This document shows, piece after piece, positions 6,411-14,548 of a stretch of DNA of 17,724 bases. The stretch's first letter is position 1; each line of letters opens with the position of its first letter. The notes beneath the pieces were generated by a model that was not told where the DNA came from, searched no databases, and saw nothing but the letters and a program-made list of their open reading frames with translations. Origin of the DNA: RUG563 sp964423675. GTDB taxonomy: Bacteria > Bacillota > Clostridia > Christensenellales > Aristaeellaceae. Location of the stretch: assembly GCA_964423675.1 (NCBI GenBank), contig CAYRFP010000044.1, positions 1 to 17,724 of the forward strand, given 5' to 3'. The translations under genes and the position numbers were made by a program.

Positions 6411-7325
6411 ATGAGCGAGAAGCTGAATGTTAATTACGCAGTGATGAATCTCCCTGACGAGATGCTGCATCTATCTCTGGCCGGAGGGCAAGCGCGGGTG
6501 TTGCTTTGCCGCACCACGGCCATGGCGCGGAAAGCGGCCGAAATCCATGCGCCCTCCTCCACGGCGCTGGCCGCCATGAGCCGCCTGATGACGGCCACGG
6601 CCATGCTGGGCGTGATGATGAAGGATAAGGAAGCCTCCGTCACCGTTACGGTGGCCGGAGACGGGCCGGTGGGCAAGCTGACGGCAGTGGCCCACGGCGG
6701 AAACGTGAAAATCTCGGCCCATCATCCGGAGGCCGATCTGCCCCTGAAGGCGGACGGACATTTGGATGTTGGCGGCCTGGTTGGTCATCATGGACGGCTG
6801 ACGGTTATTAAAGATCTGGGCATGCGGGAGCCCTACGTGGGGCAGACAGAGCTGGTCTCCGGCGAACTTGGCGAGGACTTCGCGCAGTATTTCACCGTCA
6901 GTGAACAGCAGCCCTCCCTGGTTGCGCTGGGCGCGCTGGTGCATCAGCGGTATTGCCTTTCGGCAGGCGGCGTGCTGGTTCAGGCCATGCCAGGCTGCTC
7001 GGATGAATTACTGGATCAGTTGGAAACCCGTGCCATGTTCTTCACGGCCATCAGCCGCGAAGTGGCGGATATGACGCTGGAAGACCTGGCCACCGGCTGG
7101 TTTGATGGCCTGGATATGCAGATTCTCAGCCGTGAGCCCGTGGCTTATCAATGCGATTGCAGCCGAGAAAAAATGGAAAAGGCGCTAATTGCCCTGGGTC
7201 GCAGCGATTTGCAGCAGCTGATTGACGAGGACGGCGGCGCTGAATTGACCTGTCATTTCTGCCGCACGGCGCATCGCTTCTCCAAAGAAGATTTGCAGCA
7301 GCTGCTGGAAAGGGCAAGCCGATGA
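6411..7325 (+). CDS. hslO: Hsp33 redox-regulated chaperone
   Basis: Hsp33 is a cytoplasmic holdase that is switched on by oxidation and unfolding. The 304-residue protein shows the N-terminal core domain (LNVNYAV near residue 5) and the central GDGPVGKLTAVA (83-95) and GLVGHHGRLTVIKDLG (122-137) segments. The C-terminal zinc centre is formed by C248 and C250 (CDC) and C281 and C284 (CHFC). All four redox cysteines are present, so it should be functional. ATG 6411 is preferred over GTG 6402 because AAGAAGG lies at good distance upstream. Its stop overlaps the next start (ATGA), so the TPR gene is translationally coupled. No clear promoter is visible in the 68-base gap before it. Confidence 0.95.
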   Translation: MSEKLNVNYAVMNLPDEMLHLSLAGGQARVLLCRTTAMARKAAEIHAPSSTALAAMSRLMTATAMLGVMMKDKEASVTVTVAGDGPVGKLTAVAHGGNVKISAHHPEADLPLKADGHLDVGGLVGHHGRLTVIKDLGMREPYVGQTELVSGELGEDFAQYFTVSEQQPSLVALGALVHQRYCLSAGGVLVQAMPGCSDELLDQLETRAMFFTAISREVADMTLEDLATGWFDGLDMQILSREPVAYQCDCSREKMEKALIALGRSDLQQLIDEDGGAELTCHFCRTAHRFSKEDLQQLLERASR

Positions 7326-8650
7326 CAGGAGCGGGACGGAAGATCGTGCCCTTTGAGCGCCCGGCGGCCTATTGGGCTACCCGTGCTCGGCGGCACAACA
7401 CGCCCGCTAAACTGCCCGATGCAGCGCTGCTGATGCGCAAGGCGCTGGAAAAAAGCGGCGATCCGGCCATGGCACTGGAGCTGGCCCGTATTTACGGAGC
7501 CATGGATTGCCCCACCGCTGCGGAGCGAAACCTGCTGAGGGCCGTATCTCAAACCGGCTTAACCGCAGACGCCTGCTTCTCCATCGCTGCCTGCGCCCTG
7601 GCAAGGGGACAGGAAGATCTGGCTGAGGCTGCGCTGGAAAGCTGCCTGCGTTTGGATCCTAATGGCTTTTTTGCCGATCGTGCCCAGGATATTCTGGAAT
7701 CCCATCCCTGGCCGGAAGACGACGTGCCTCCCCGCTGCGCCCGCAGCACGGTTTTATGCAATCGTGCACAGGAAGCACTGGTGGCCGGAAGAATCGATCA
7801 GGCGAAGGCACTGGCAAAGCAAGCCTGGAAAAAGGGAAAAAACTGGCGTGCTGCGGTGCTGATGGGAGCATTGCAAAAATCGCCCAAGGCCAGCCTGCCC
7901 TATTTCCAATACGCCGCCCTGCATTGCCCCGGCAAAATGCAGCCCCGGCTTTTGCTGGCTCACGCCTGTTTCCTTGCCGGCGACCCAGAGGCCGCCCGGC
8001 GAAACCTGGCCCTGGCCCGAATTCTGGCAGTCAGCGTCCAGCAGGCGGAAAGCTATTGTCTGGCCTGCTGGCAGATGGGCATGAATCAGGAGGCGCTGGA
8101 TTACTGTCTGGCGCGGCTGGAACGATCGCCGGTCAGCGTGGATAACCTTCGACTGAAATACCTGGCGCTACGCCTGTCTGGCGATGCGGCAGGAGCGGAG
8201 CGAACACTGGCCACGCTGCTGGAACTGGATCCGGATGATGCAGGCACACTTTGGTATCGCCGTCATCCGGAGGATACGCGGATGTATGCCGGACAGCTGA
8301 TGCTGCTGCCAGCGCTGGCGGCACATGTGGCCATGGCGCAGCCCCCAAGGCGGCAAAGCCCGCTGAACCGGACGCTGCATATGCTGGTGCTGATGCTGCA
8401 GGATTCCCTGACCACGGAACAGATTTATCAGGTCATTCCCCCGCTGTGGCGGCGCATGACCAAAGCCCAGCGAGCCAGCTGCGATGAACGCCGCGATCAG
8501 CATTGGCCGCTGACGCTGAGCATCTATGCGCTGATGCAAGCCGGCAAGCCGCTGGAAGCTGCCGCGCTGCTGGCCAAGGCTCCCGGCCGCAAACGGATTC
8601 GGCGGGCGCTGAAGCATTTTCTATCTTTAGCCGAAACAAATGAGGAGTGA
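7322..8650 (+). CDS. Cytoplasmic tetratricopeptide-repeat protein of unknown function
   Basis: The 442-residue product is almost wholly alpha-helical. It carries degenerate TPR units, recognisable as paired helices with small residues at the usual positions: around 40-110 (ALELARIYGAMDCPTAAERNL, then ACFSIAACALARGQEDLAEAA), 140-165 (AQEALVAGRIDQAKALAKQA), 205-260 (LLLAHACFLAGDPEAARRNL) and 285-300 (ALRLSGDAAGAERTLATLL). No signal peptide or membrane segment is visible. It overlaps the Hsp33 stop by four bases, and the next gene starts 8 bases after its end. A scaffolding or protein-interaction role linked to Hsp33 is inference. I do not recognise an orthologue of known function. Confidence 0.85.
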   Translation: MTGAGRKIVPFERPAAYWATRARRHNTPAKLPDAALLMRKALEKSGDPAMALELARIYGAMDCPTAAERNLLRAVSQTGLTADACFSIAACALARGQEDLAEAALESCLRLDPNGFFADRAQDILESHPWPEDDVPPRCARSTVLCNRAQEALVAGRIDQAKALAKQAWKKGKNWRAAVLMGALQKSPKASLPYFQYAALHCPGKMQPRLLLAHACFLAGDPEAARRNLALARILAVSVQQAESYCLACWQMGMNQEALDYCLARLERSPVSVDNLRLKYLALRLSGDAAGAERTLATLLELDPDDAGTLWYRRHPEDTRMYAGQLMLLPALAAHVAMAQPPRRQSPLNRTLHMLVLMLQDSLTTEQIYQVIPPLWRRMTKAQRASCDERRDQHWPLTLSIYALMQAGKPLEAAALLAKAPGRKRIRRALKHFLSLAETNEE

Positions 8651-8658
8651 ATAGCACG

Positions 8659-9537
8659 ATGCGCTGCATCAATTTCGATAAGGAATTCCAGCGGTTCATG
8701 GCCGCTTACGTGAAGGAACACGGTAAGGAATACAAAAACTATGACGCTATCGAAGCCGCACTGCCGCAGATCTATGATCAGTTTCTGGATACCCCAGCCA
8801 ACTGGCTGGGCAATGCCAAGCCCGGCGAATATTTTCAGCAATACGATCAGCCTCGACAGCTGGTAAACTGGATGGAAGACTATCTGAAGCAGCGCATTCC
8901 TGTGCCGGACATGCTGATGAACCGCATCTCTGAGCTGGGCAAGGAAGCGGAAGAATCGCTGATGCACCTGCTGCGCAAGGAGCGGGCTCCCCGGGAAGCG
9001 GTGATGGCCGCCATGACGCTGCTGCGGGAAATCGAAAGCATTGCGCCCATGGATTGGTATATTGAATTGCAGCTGAACCGGGCCGAGGGCGAGGATGAGC
9101 TGGCGGATAACGCCCTGGAAAGCCTGGAAGACATGGGAGCAGATGCCATTGACGCCATGCGGCTGGCCCTGCCCAAGGCCAATCCTGCCGGGCAGGAAGC
9201 GCTGCTGACGTTGCTGAGCAATTTCCCAGGGGACGAGCAGGTGTTCCAGACAGCGCTGCAATTGTTTGCCGCCCGGCGGGAGCAGACCGCCGTTCTGGCA
9301 GATTGCCTGGCCCGGCTGGGTGATGAACGGGCACTGCCTGCGCTCAAGGCTGCGGCAGCCAGCGTAGAAACCCCGTATCTGGATTATATCGAGCTTCGCA
9401 GCGCCATCGAAGCCCTGGGCGGCGATGTGCCGGAGCGTGAATTTGATGAAAACGATCCCACCTATGAAGCGCTACGGGCCATCCAGGATCATCCCAAGGG
9501 GCAATCCCCAGAACCTGAGGACGCCCCTGTTTCCTGA
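8659..9537 (+). CDS. Helical-repeat (HEAT-like) protein of unknown function
   Basis: The 292-residue acidic protein has an N-terminal part (MRCINFDKEFQRFMAAYVKEH) with no motif I recognise. From about residue 95 a string of helix pairs resembles HEAT/armadillo repeats, for example ALESLEDMGADAIDAMRLAL, ALLTLLSNFPGDEQVFQTAL and CLARLGDERALPALKAAAAS. ATG 8659 is chosen because GAGGAG sits 11 bases upstream. A GTG at 8647 would overlap that ribosome binding site, but it would couple the start to the TPR gene stop and cannot be excluded. It is probably cytoplasmic and in one operon with hslO. The C-terminus is proline- and acid-rich and likely disordered. Confidence 0.8.
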   Translation: MRCINFDKEFQRFMAAYVKEHGKEYKNYDAIEAALPQIYDQFLDTPANWLGNAKPGEYFQQYDQPRQLVNWMEDYLKQRIPVPDMLMNRISELGKEAEESLMHLLRKERAPREAVMAAMTLLREIESIAPMDWYIELQLNRAEGEDELADNALESLEDMGADAIDAMRLALPKANPAGQEALLTLLSNFPGDEQVFQTALQLFAARREQTAVLADCLARLGDERALPALKAAAASVETPYLDYIELRSAIEALGGDVPEREFDENDPTYEALRAIQDHPKGQSPEPEDAPVS

Positions 9538-9576
9538 CCACGGCAGCGGATTTTCTTACACAGGGAGGCGAAGCAC

Positions 9577-11424
9577 ATGGTATGTAAGCATTGCGGCAAT
9601 TTGCTGCGGGAAGATGCAGTGGTCTGCGATCAATGCGGAGCGGAAATTCGAGCCCAGCGCGCAGCCAGCGGCGCTTCCGGCCGCCGACAAGGCAAGGCCG
9701 AAACCGCTCAGCCTGAGCGAGTAGGCAGCATGGCCGTGCCTGAAGCGCAGCCATATGTGTCTGACGCAGCGATGGAAAGCCGTCGCCGGCCCCGCAGTGA
9801 AGGCGCAAGCCGCACCGATAACCGGCGGGGTACGCCTCCGCCGCCTACCGATGGCAGCCACATGGGGCGGGTAAATCGGGAGCAGTCCCGCCCAGTCCGC
9901 CGCATGATGATTAACTGGGCCATGGTTTGGACAGTCGTGCTGGCGCTATGCTTTGTGGGCGCTATTGGTGGCTATGTGTTTCTGAAAAAGACGGACGCCG
10001 GCCAGCTGATTCTGGCGCGGATGGGTAAGGAAGCCAACGCTCAGGCGCTATGGATCTATGGCCAGGAATTATTGGATCAGGGCTATGTGGAAAAAGCTAT
10101 CCAAACCTATGAATCTGCCTATGAACTGGAGCCGGATCGGGAGGACATTTACAGTCGTCTGGAGCAAATGGCCGATGCGTATGAAGCAGGCGGCTATGCA
10201 GCCAAGGCGGAGCAGACCTACATCAAAATGTATTCCGAGGTGGACAAGGAAAACGTGTTTGCCTATCAGGCCATTGTCCGCATGCTGCAAGACCAGGATC
10301 GGCGGATGGAGCTTTCCTCCTTCCTGCAATTGGCTTATGAGAATACCGGCGATTCTTCTTTCCGTCGGCAGCGGGAGGATCTGATTCCCTCCACGCCCAC
10401 CACCGATAAGGAAGCCGGCAGCCTGATGCTGGAACAGGATATTCAGCTGCTCTCTGCCGAGGATTATGATATTTACTATGTCTTCGGCGAGGAGGGCCAG
10501 CTGCCCGAGGATGGAACGCTTTACACCGACAAAATCCATCTCACCGAGGGCACCCATATCCTGCGGGCCGTAGCCGTTTCCAACGACCTGGTCAGCGATG
10601 AACTCAGCGTGAAATATACCATCAATCTCCCCATCCCTACCGCGCCTTACGCCTCTCTGGCTCCGGGCGAATATAAACAGCGCCAGCGCATCTGGCTGCG
10701 GTATCAGGAATCGGAAGGCACTCCGGACTACGGCGACCAGGAGAGCAAGGACATCACTATCTACTACACCCTGGACAGCCAGACGCCCACCTCTAATTCG
10801 CCCATCTATACCGGCGAGCCCTTCTATCTGCCGGATGGAAAGGTGACGGTAAAGGCCGTGGCGGTTAACGGATACGGCAAGGTCAGCAACGTGATGGAGC
10901 GCACCTATAAAATCGGCACCCTCTCCAAGACGTACTTTGGCAGCAACGATAATTTCTCCGAATTCACGCTGCTGAAAACCACCAAAGAAGCTTTTGAAAA
11001 AAAGTTCGGTTCTCCTCAATCCGAACAGGGGATCACGGAGGAAACCATGCCCGGTAACTGCATCCAATGCAGCTATAGCTGGGGACAGGCTCGATTCGTC
11101 ATGAGCGAAAACGGCTATGTGCTTTATTTCTTTGAGACTAACAGTTCCTCAATCACTGCGCCCCGCAAACTGAAAATCGGAGCCAGCGCTGAGGACATCA
11201 CCGGAAAATACCGGGATGTGGGCCAGACCTACGACCAGAATGGCGACCGCAGCCTCTATTATGACGATCAAAACGGCACCTTGGGCAAGTTGTATGCGCT
11301 GGGCGGAAACGCTGCCCGCATTGATTACCGCTACACCCGCAAGGAAGACAGCGCCAAGGTGATCCTCTCTTTCTATCTCCAAAATGACAAGACCGTAAAA
11401 ATCGGCATCCGGGCGGAATATTAA
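9577..11424 (+). CDS. Membrane-anchored zinc-ribbon / TPR / chitobiase-like domain protein
   Basis: The 615-residue protein has a clear mosaic layout. An N-terminal zinc ribbon has C3, C6, C17 and C20 (CKHC and CDQC). A basic, low-complexity linker spans about 22-108. One membrane helix lies at about 113-136 (WAMVWTVVLALCFVGAIGGYV). TPR-like helices follow at 154-222. Two chitobiase/hexosaminidase C-terminal-type beta repeats (about 298-350 and 395-447) share a pattern of YYxF/TLD, YTxxxxL and VxxRAVAV/VKAVAV. A C-terminal beta-rich domain from about 455 is unrecognised. Topology would place the zinc ribbon inside and the TPR and beta domains outside. GGGAGG precedes the ATG. The gene ends the hslO operon before a strong terminator. 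The function is unknown; a sensor or envelope-assembly role is a guess. Confidence 0.85.
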   Translation: MVCKHCGNLLREDAVVCDQCGAEIRAQRAASGASGRRQGKAETAQPERVGSMAVPEAQPYVSDAAMESRRRPRSEGASRTDNRRGTPPPPTDGSHMGRVNREQSRPVRRMMINWAMVWTVVLALCFVGAIGGYVFLKKTDAGQLILARMGKEANAQALWIYGQELLDQGYVEKAIQTYESAYELEPDREDIYSRLEQMADAYEAGGYAAKAEQTYIKMYSEVDKENVFAYQAIVRMLQDQDRRMELSSFLQLAYENTGDSSFRRQREDLIPSTPTTDKEAGSLMLEQDIQLLSAEDYDIYYVFGEEGQLPEDGTLYTDKIHLTEGTHILRAVAVSNDLVSDELSVKYTINLPIPTAPYASLAPGEYKQRQRIWLRYQESEGTPDYGDQESKDITIYYTLDSQTPTSNSPIYTGEPFYLPDGKVTVKAVAVNGYGKVSNVMERTYKIGTLSKTYFGSNDNFSEFTLLKTTKEAFEKKFGSPQSEQGITEETMPGNCIQCSYSWGQARFVMSENGYVLYFFETNSSSITAPRKLKIGASAEDITGKYRDVGQTYDQNGDRSLYYDDQNGTLGKLYALGGNAARIDYRYTRKEDSAKVILSFYLQNDKTVKIGIRAEY

Positions 11425-11436
11425 TTCCTCCGCAAA

Positions 11437-11486
11437 CAAAAACACGCGGCTTCCGAAAAACGTTTTCGGTTTCCGCGTGTTTTATT
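11437..11486. terminator. Bidirectional terminator between convergent operons
   Basis: A long hairpin has an outer stem AAAACACGCGG/CCGCGTGTTTT (up to 11449 and from 11472) and an inner stem CCGAAAA/TTTTCGG separated by CTT and TTT bulges. T-runs are present on both strands. It serves both the zinc-ribbon gene (+) and the glycerate kinase gene (-), whose stop codon is at 11494-11496. Confidence 0.9.
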
Positions 11487-11493
11487 ATGTCTG

Positions 11494-12624
11494 TTATGGA
11501 GCGGGGTGGAACAGCCGCAAGGCGTTTCGCGCGGTGGCCAAAAGAAAGTGCTCGGCATTTTTCATAGCTTCTTCCAGCATGCAGGGGCCGGGACAGATCG
11601 GAAATGCCGCAGTAAGCCCTGCTGCGTAAGCCGCATCCAAATCTCCTGCATAGCCGCCCACCAGCGCCAGGCAGGGAATTTTCTTTTCCCGGCAGCGGCG
11701 GCTCACGCCCACTACCACCTTGCCGCCCAAGCTCTGGCTATCCAGCCGTCCTTCGCCTGTGATCACCAGCAGCGCGTCTTCCAGCAACTGATTAAAGCCC
11801 ACGGAATCCAGCAGCACATCAATGCCCATTTCCATTTTCCCGCCCAGCAGCGCAGCCATACCGCCCATGCCGCCCGCCGCGCCTGCGCCGGGAATTGCCT
11901 GCATATCCACCCCTGTATCGCGCCGAGCAATCCGGGCCAAATGCGCAAGGCCTTCGTCCAGGCGCCGCACCATCGTCGCATCCGCGCCCTTTTGTGGGCC
12001 GAATACCTGAGCCGCGCCGCGGGCGCCGCACAATGGATTATCAATATCGCACATTACCCGCAGCCGTTTTCCCTGAAGCAGTGCGCGGGCGGGAGACACA
12101 TCCAGCGCGGCAATCTGATGCAAAGTTTCGCCAGTGGGAATAAAAGACGTTCCAGCCGCATCCCGGAAGCAAACGCCCAGCGCCGCAGCCGCACCGCAAC
12201 CGCCATCATTGGTCGCGCTGCCGCCAAGCCCCAGAATAATTTCCTCTGCTCCCTGCTCCAGCGCGGCGCGAATCAACTGTCCTACGCCGAAGGTGGTGGT
12301 TTTTTCAGGATTTTTCCGATTGCCAACCAGCGGAAGTCCCGCTGCCGCTGCCATTTCAACCACTGCGGTTTTCCCCGGCAGCACTCCATAAAAGGCTGGC
12401 GTTTCCTCGCCCCAGGGGTCCATTACAAAGCAGGATCTTTTTTCGCCGTTTCCTGCGGCCAGAAAAGCGTCCGTCGTGCCCTCGCCGCCATCTGCTACCG
12501 GAATAGACGCTGTTTCCACGCCCGGCATTTCCAGCACCGCCGCATGCGCCAAAATGGCGCAAATGCGCGCGGAGGACATGCTGCCCTTAAAAGAATCAGG
12601 GACAAAGATCAGTTTGGACGCCAT
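11494..12624 (-). CDS. glxK: Glycerate kinase, type I (GlxK/GarK family)
   Basis: This cytoplasmic enzyme phosphorylates D-glycerate with ATP, feeding it into lower glycolysis. The family decides between the 2- and 3-phosphate products, which cannot be told here. The 376-residue length is standard. Motifs: VPDSFKGSMSS (8-18), VADGGEGT (43-50), GLGGSATNDGG (131-141), GAGAAGGMGG, and VITGEGRLDSQSL in the C-terminal third. AGGGAGGAAG precedes the ATG. It is the last gene of the hydrolase-YitT-kinase unit, 36 bases after yitT, and ends at the shared terminator. Confidence 0.95.
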   Translation of the reverse strand: MASKLIFVPDSFKGSMSSARICAILAHAAVLEMPGVETASIPVADGGEGTTDAFLAAGNGEKRSCFVMDPWGEETPAFYGVLPGKTAVVEMAAAAGLPLVGNRKNPEKTTTFGVGQLIRAALEQGAEEIILGLGGSATNDGGCGAAAALGVCFRDAAGTSFIPTGETLHQIAALDVSPARALLQGKRLRVMCDIDNPLCGARGAAQVFGPQKGADATMVRRLDEGLAHLARIARRDTGVDMQAIPGAGAAGGMGGMAALLGGKMEMGIDVLLDSVGFNQLLEDALLVITGEGRLDSQSLGGKVVVGVSRRCREKKIPCLALVGGYAGDLDAAYAAGLTAAFPICPGPCMLEEAMKNAEHFLLATARNALRLFHPAP

Positions 12625-12660
12625 GAGCTTCCTCCCTTTCGACGGAGTATCTGATTCAGT

Positions 12661-13551
12661 TTATTCGGTCATTCCCTTAAATCCCTTGCCGATAATATCC
12701 GAGGAGGACGTGATGGTAATAAAGGAATGAGGATCGGTCTGGCGCACGAAGCGCTGAAGCCGTGCCGCCTGAGAACGGTTCACCACCGTCATCACCACTT
12801 CCCGCTGCCCATGGCTAAAGGAACCCACGGCATGGGTCAACGTGGCGCTGTGGTCCAGCTTTTCCATAATGTAATGACAGATAGGATCCGGATTCGTGGT
12901 CACGATCTGGAACACCTTGCAGGTATGAAGGTTATCCATCACCAAGTCCACCAACATGGATTTGAGGAACAGCCCGAACAAAGAGAACAGCCCCGTTTCC
13001 ATGCCAAAGGCGAAGCAGGCCCCTATGGCCACCGCCGCATCTGCCATGGCCAGGCCCGTTCCCGCCTTCACCCGAGTATACTTCTTAAACAGCATCGCAA
13101 TCACATCCGTGCCGCCGGAGGACGCATCCACGTCAAAAAGAATCGCCGTGCCCACCGAGGGCAGACCCACTGCAAAAATCAGTTCCATCAGCGGCTGCGA
13201 CGTCATGGGCGTATTCATGGGCACCCATTTTTCCAAAGCCAGTGTTAACACCGAGGAAACCACCGTGGAATACGCCGTGCGTACGCCAAAGGAACGCCCC
13301 AGGAATACCACGCCGACCAGCAAAAGCACCAGATTTAAAATCAGGTTCAGCGTTGCTGCCGTCATTGACGGAATATATCGGTCAATCAGAATGGATATGC
13401 CGCTGACGCCGCCCGTAGTAAAATGATTAGGAAATTTGAAGAAATAAACCCCCATGGACACCAGAATTGTGCCCACGTTCAGCATGGCTATTTCCTTCCA
13501 CCATTTGGAGGAATGCAGCTTTTCTTCCATCTTTTCTCGTAAATCGTTCAT
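12661..13551 (-). CDS. YitT family (DUF161/DUF2179) membrane protein
   Basis: The 296-residue protein has about five hydrophobic membrane segments in the first 205 residues: around 22-38, 65-85, 95-107, 122-140 and 168-203. A soluble C-terminal DUF2179 domain (about 213-290) contains VFQIVTTNPDPICHYIMEKLDHSATL and FITITSSSDIIGKGF. Conserved family stretches GVSGISILID and DASSGGTDVIA are present. Start ATG 13551 is preferred over a longer upstream frame because it overlaps the hydrolase stop as ATGA, with AAAGGG upstream. YitT proteins are widespread in Firmicutes, but the transported substrate is not established. Confidence 0.9.
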   Translation of the reverse strand: MNDLREKMEEKLHSSKWWKEIAMLNVGTILVSMGVYFFKFPNHFTTGGVSGISILIDRYIPSMTAATLNLILNLVLLLVGVVFLGRSFGVRTAYSTVVSSVLTLALEKWVPMNTPMTSQPLMELIFAVGLPSVGTAILFDVDASSGGTDVIAMLFKKYTRVKAGTGLAMADAAVAIGACFAFGMETGLFSLFGLFLKSMLVDLVMDNLHTCKVFQIVTTNPDPICHYIMEKLDHSATLTHAVGSFSHGQREVVMTVVNRSQAARLQRFVRQTDPHSFITITSSSDIIGKGFKGMTE

Positions 13552-14333
13552 ACGCCAAATCCCTTTTCCAGCAGCCACCGGCAGCAGGCATTGCCCCAGT
13601 TCGCGGCGGGCGGTTCTTCTGCCGCCAGTCCCAGCCCATGGCGACCCTTTGGATATACATGCATTTCAAACAGCACATGATGCGCTGCCAGTGCTGCAGC
13701 CAGATGCAGGCTGTTCTGCACAGGCACGCCCTGATCCTCTGCCGTGTGCCAGATAAAGGCCGGAGGCGTATCATCGGTCACGTTTTCCTCAGCAGAAAAG
13801 CGCCGGGCCAGCGTATCATCCTCCCATGCATCCCCCAGCAACCGCTGACGACTACCCAAATGCGTGAAATCCCGATTCATGGTGACCACCGCATAGCAGG
13901 GAATAAACGCATCCGGGCGCGAGGAAATCCGTTCAATGGGATCGGCCGATGCAGGATCCCCCGCGTCATAAAGCGTGGCGGCGCAGCAGCAAAGATTTCC
14001 GCCGGCGGAAAAGCCAAGGATGCCCACCTTTTCATACCCCAACGAACGCACCAGACGAATCGCGCGCTTGGCGTCGCTCAGCGGCGCTTCCCGATGGCAG
14101 GGAGCCACTCGGTAATCCAGCACATAGGCCGCGATCCCCTGCGCGTTGAGCATCCGGGCGATGGGCGCGCCTTCATGGGGCGCTTTCGTGGAATATCCTC
14201 CTCCGGGGCAGACCACCACTGCGCCCCGTGCCCCTGCCACGGGAAAGGGCGCAAGCGAAGGCTGAAGATGAGCCGGATCATCCTGCGTATAGGGCGCATC
14301 CTGATCCGGCCAAAGCAGCAGTTTATCTTCCAT
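13548..14333 (-). CDS. Alpha/beta hydrolase (esterase, BD-FAE-like)
   Basis: The 261-residue alpha/beta hydrolase lacks a signal peptide and so acts in the cytoplasm. The oxyanion region is VVVCPGGGYSTKAPHEG (39-55). The nucleophile elbow GFSAGG (107-112) places the catalytic serine at 109. The expected acid is Asp200 in HTAEDQGVP, and the base is His232 in YPKGRHGLG. This arrangement is typical of carbohydrate-ester deacylases such as acetyl-xylan or feruloyl esterases, and the substrate is inferred only at that level. ATG 14333 is chosen over an in-frame upstream extension because GGAAGGAGAG lies 9-10 bases upstream and the extension runs into the promoter. It is the first gene of a three-gene unit and overlaps yitT by four bases. 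Confidence 0.88.
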   Translation of the reverse strand: MEDKLLLWPDQDAPYTQDDPAHLQPSLAPFPVAGARGAVVVCPGGGYSTKAPHEGAPIARMLNAQGIAAYVLDYRVAPCHREAPLSDAKRAIRLVRSLGYEKVGILGFSAGGNLCCCAATLYDAGDPASADPIERISSRPDAFIPCYAVVTMNRDFTHLGSRQRLLGDAWEDDTLARRFSAEENVTDDTPPAFIWHTAEDQGVPVQNSLHLAAALAAHHVLFEMHVYPKGRHGLGLAAEEPPAANWGNACCRWLLEKGFGV

Positions 14334-14379
14334 AAGCAAATGCTCTCCTTCCTGCATTGGCAACGAGTGAACCGCTCTT

Positions 14380-14408
14380 ATTTTACACCAACCCGCCCCT
14401 TCGCTCAA
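14380..14408 (-). promoter_or_regulatory. Promoter of the hydrolase-yitT-glycerate kinase unit
   Basis: On the minus strand the -35 TTGAGC (14408-14403), a 17-base spacer and a -10 TAAAAT (14385-14380) with an upstream TG lie 47 bases before the ATG at 14333. Confidence 0.78.
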
Positions 14409-14419
14409 GGGCTTTGCGT

Positions 14420-14449
14420 CAATTTTGCGACAATTAAGGCGCAAAATTG
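14420..14449. promoter_or_regulatory. Perfect inverted repeat between divergent promoters, candidate operator
   Basis: Arms CAATTTTGCG (14420-14429) and CGCAAAATTG (14440-14449) match over 10 bases with a 10-base spacer. The repeat lies between the hydrolase promoter (-35 at 14403-14408) and the SPFH promoter (14470-14498), so a bound protein could influence both. A T-rich stretch follows on the plus strand, so a hairpin acting on transcripts cannot be fully excluded. No transcript is expected to enter here, however. Confidence 0.5.
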
Positions 14450-14450
14450 T

Positions 14451-14467
14451 ATTTTTCAGCGAAAAAT
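14451..14467. repeat. Second short palindrome beside the first
   Basis: Arms ATTTTTC (14451-14457) and GAAAAAT (14461-14467) flank the three bases AGC. It starts two bases after the larger inverted repeat ends and finishes just before the weak -35 box of the SPFH gene. It could be part of a compound operator. Confidence 0.4.
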
Positions 14468-14469
14468 CG

Positions 14470-14498
14470 TAGCCATAAAAATCCATCCGTGCTATACT
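14470..14498 (+). promoter_or_regulatory. Promoter of the SPFH gene
   Basis: A -10 TATACT (14493-14498) preceded by TGC gives an extended -10 element. The -35 TAGCCA (14470-14475) at 17-base spacing is weak, as often seen with extended -10 promoters. The start codon lies 50 bases downstream. Confidence 0.7.
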
Positions 14499-14548
14499 GA
14501 ATTACGTTGCAGGGCACCCTGCCGCTATAAGAAAGGAAGAAAACATCT

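Noticed and set aside
10069..11067. Open frame of 332 codons on the minus strand within the zinc-ribbon gene
   Set aside because: It is a shadow of the plus-strand gene, with no start signal and no recognisable domain.
11506..12654. Long open frame (382 codons) on the plus strand opposite glycerate kinase
   Set aside because: The translation is low-complexity His/Arg/Ala/Cys-rich. The minus strand holds all glycerate kinase motifs and a good ribosome binding site.
14457..14465. CAGCGAAAA shared with the tetR-side repeat, as proof of a common regulator
   Set aside because: It lacks the matching second arm at the same spacing, and identical 11-mers occur by chance in a window of this size, so it is noted only as a weak hint.
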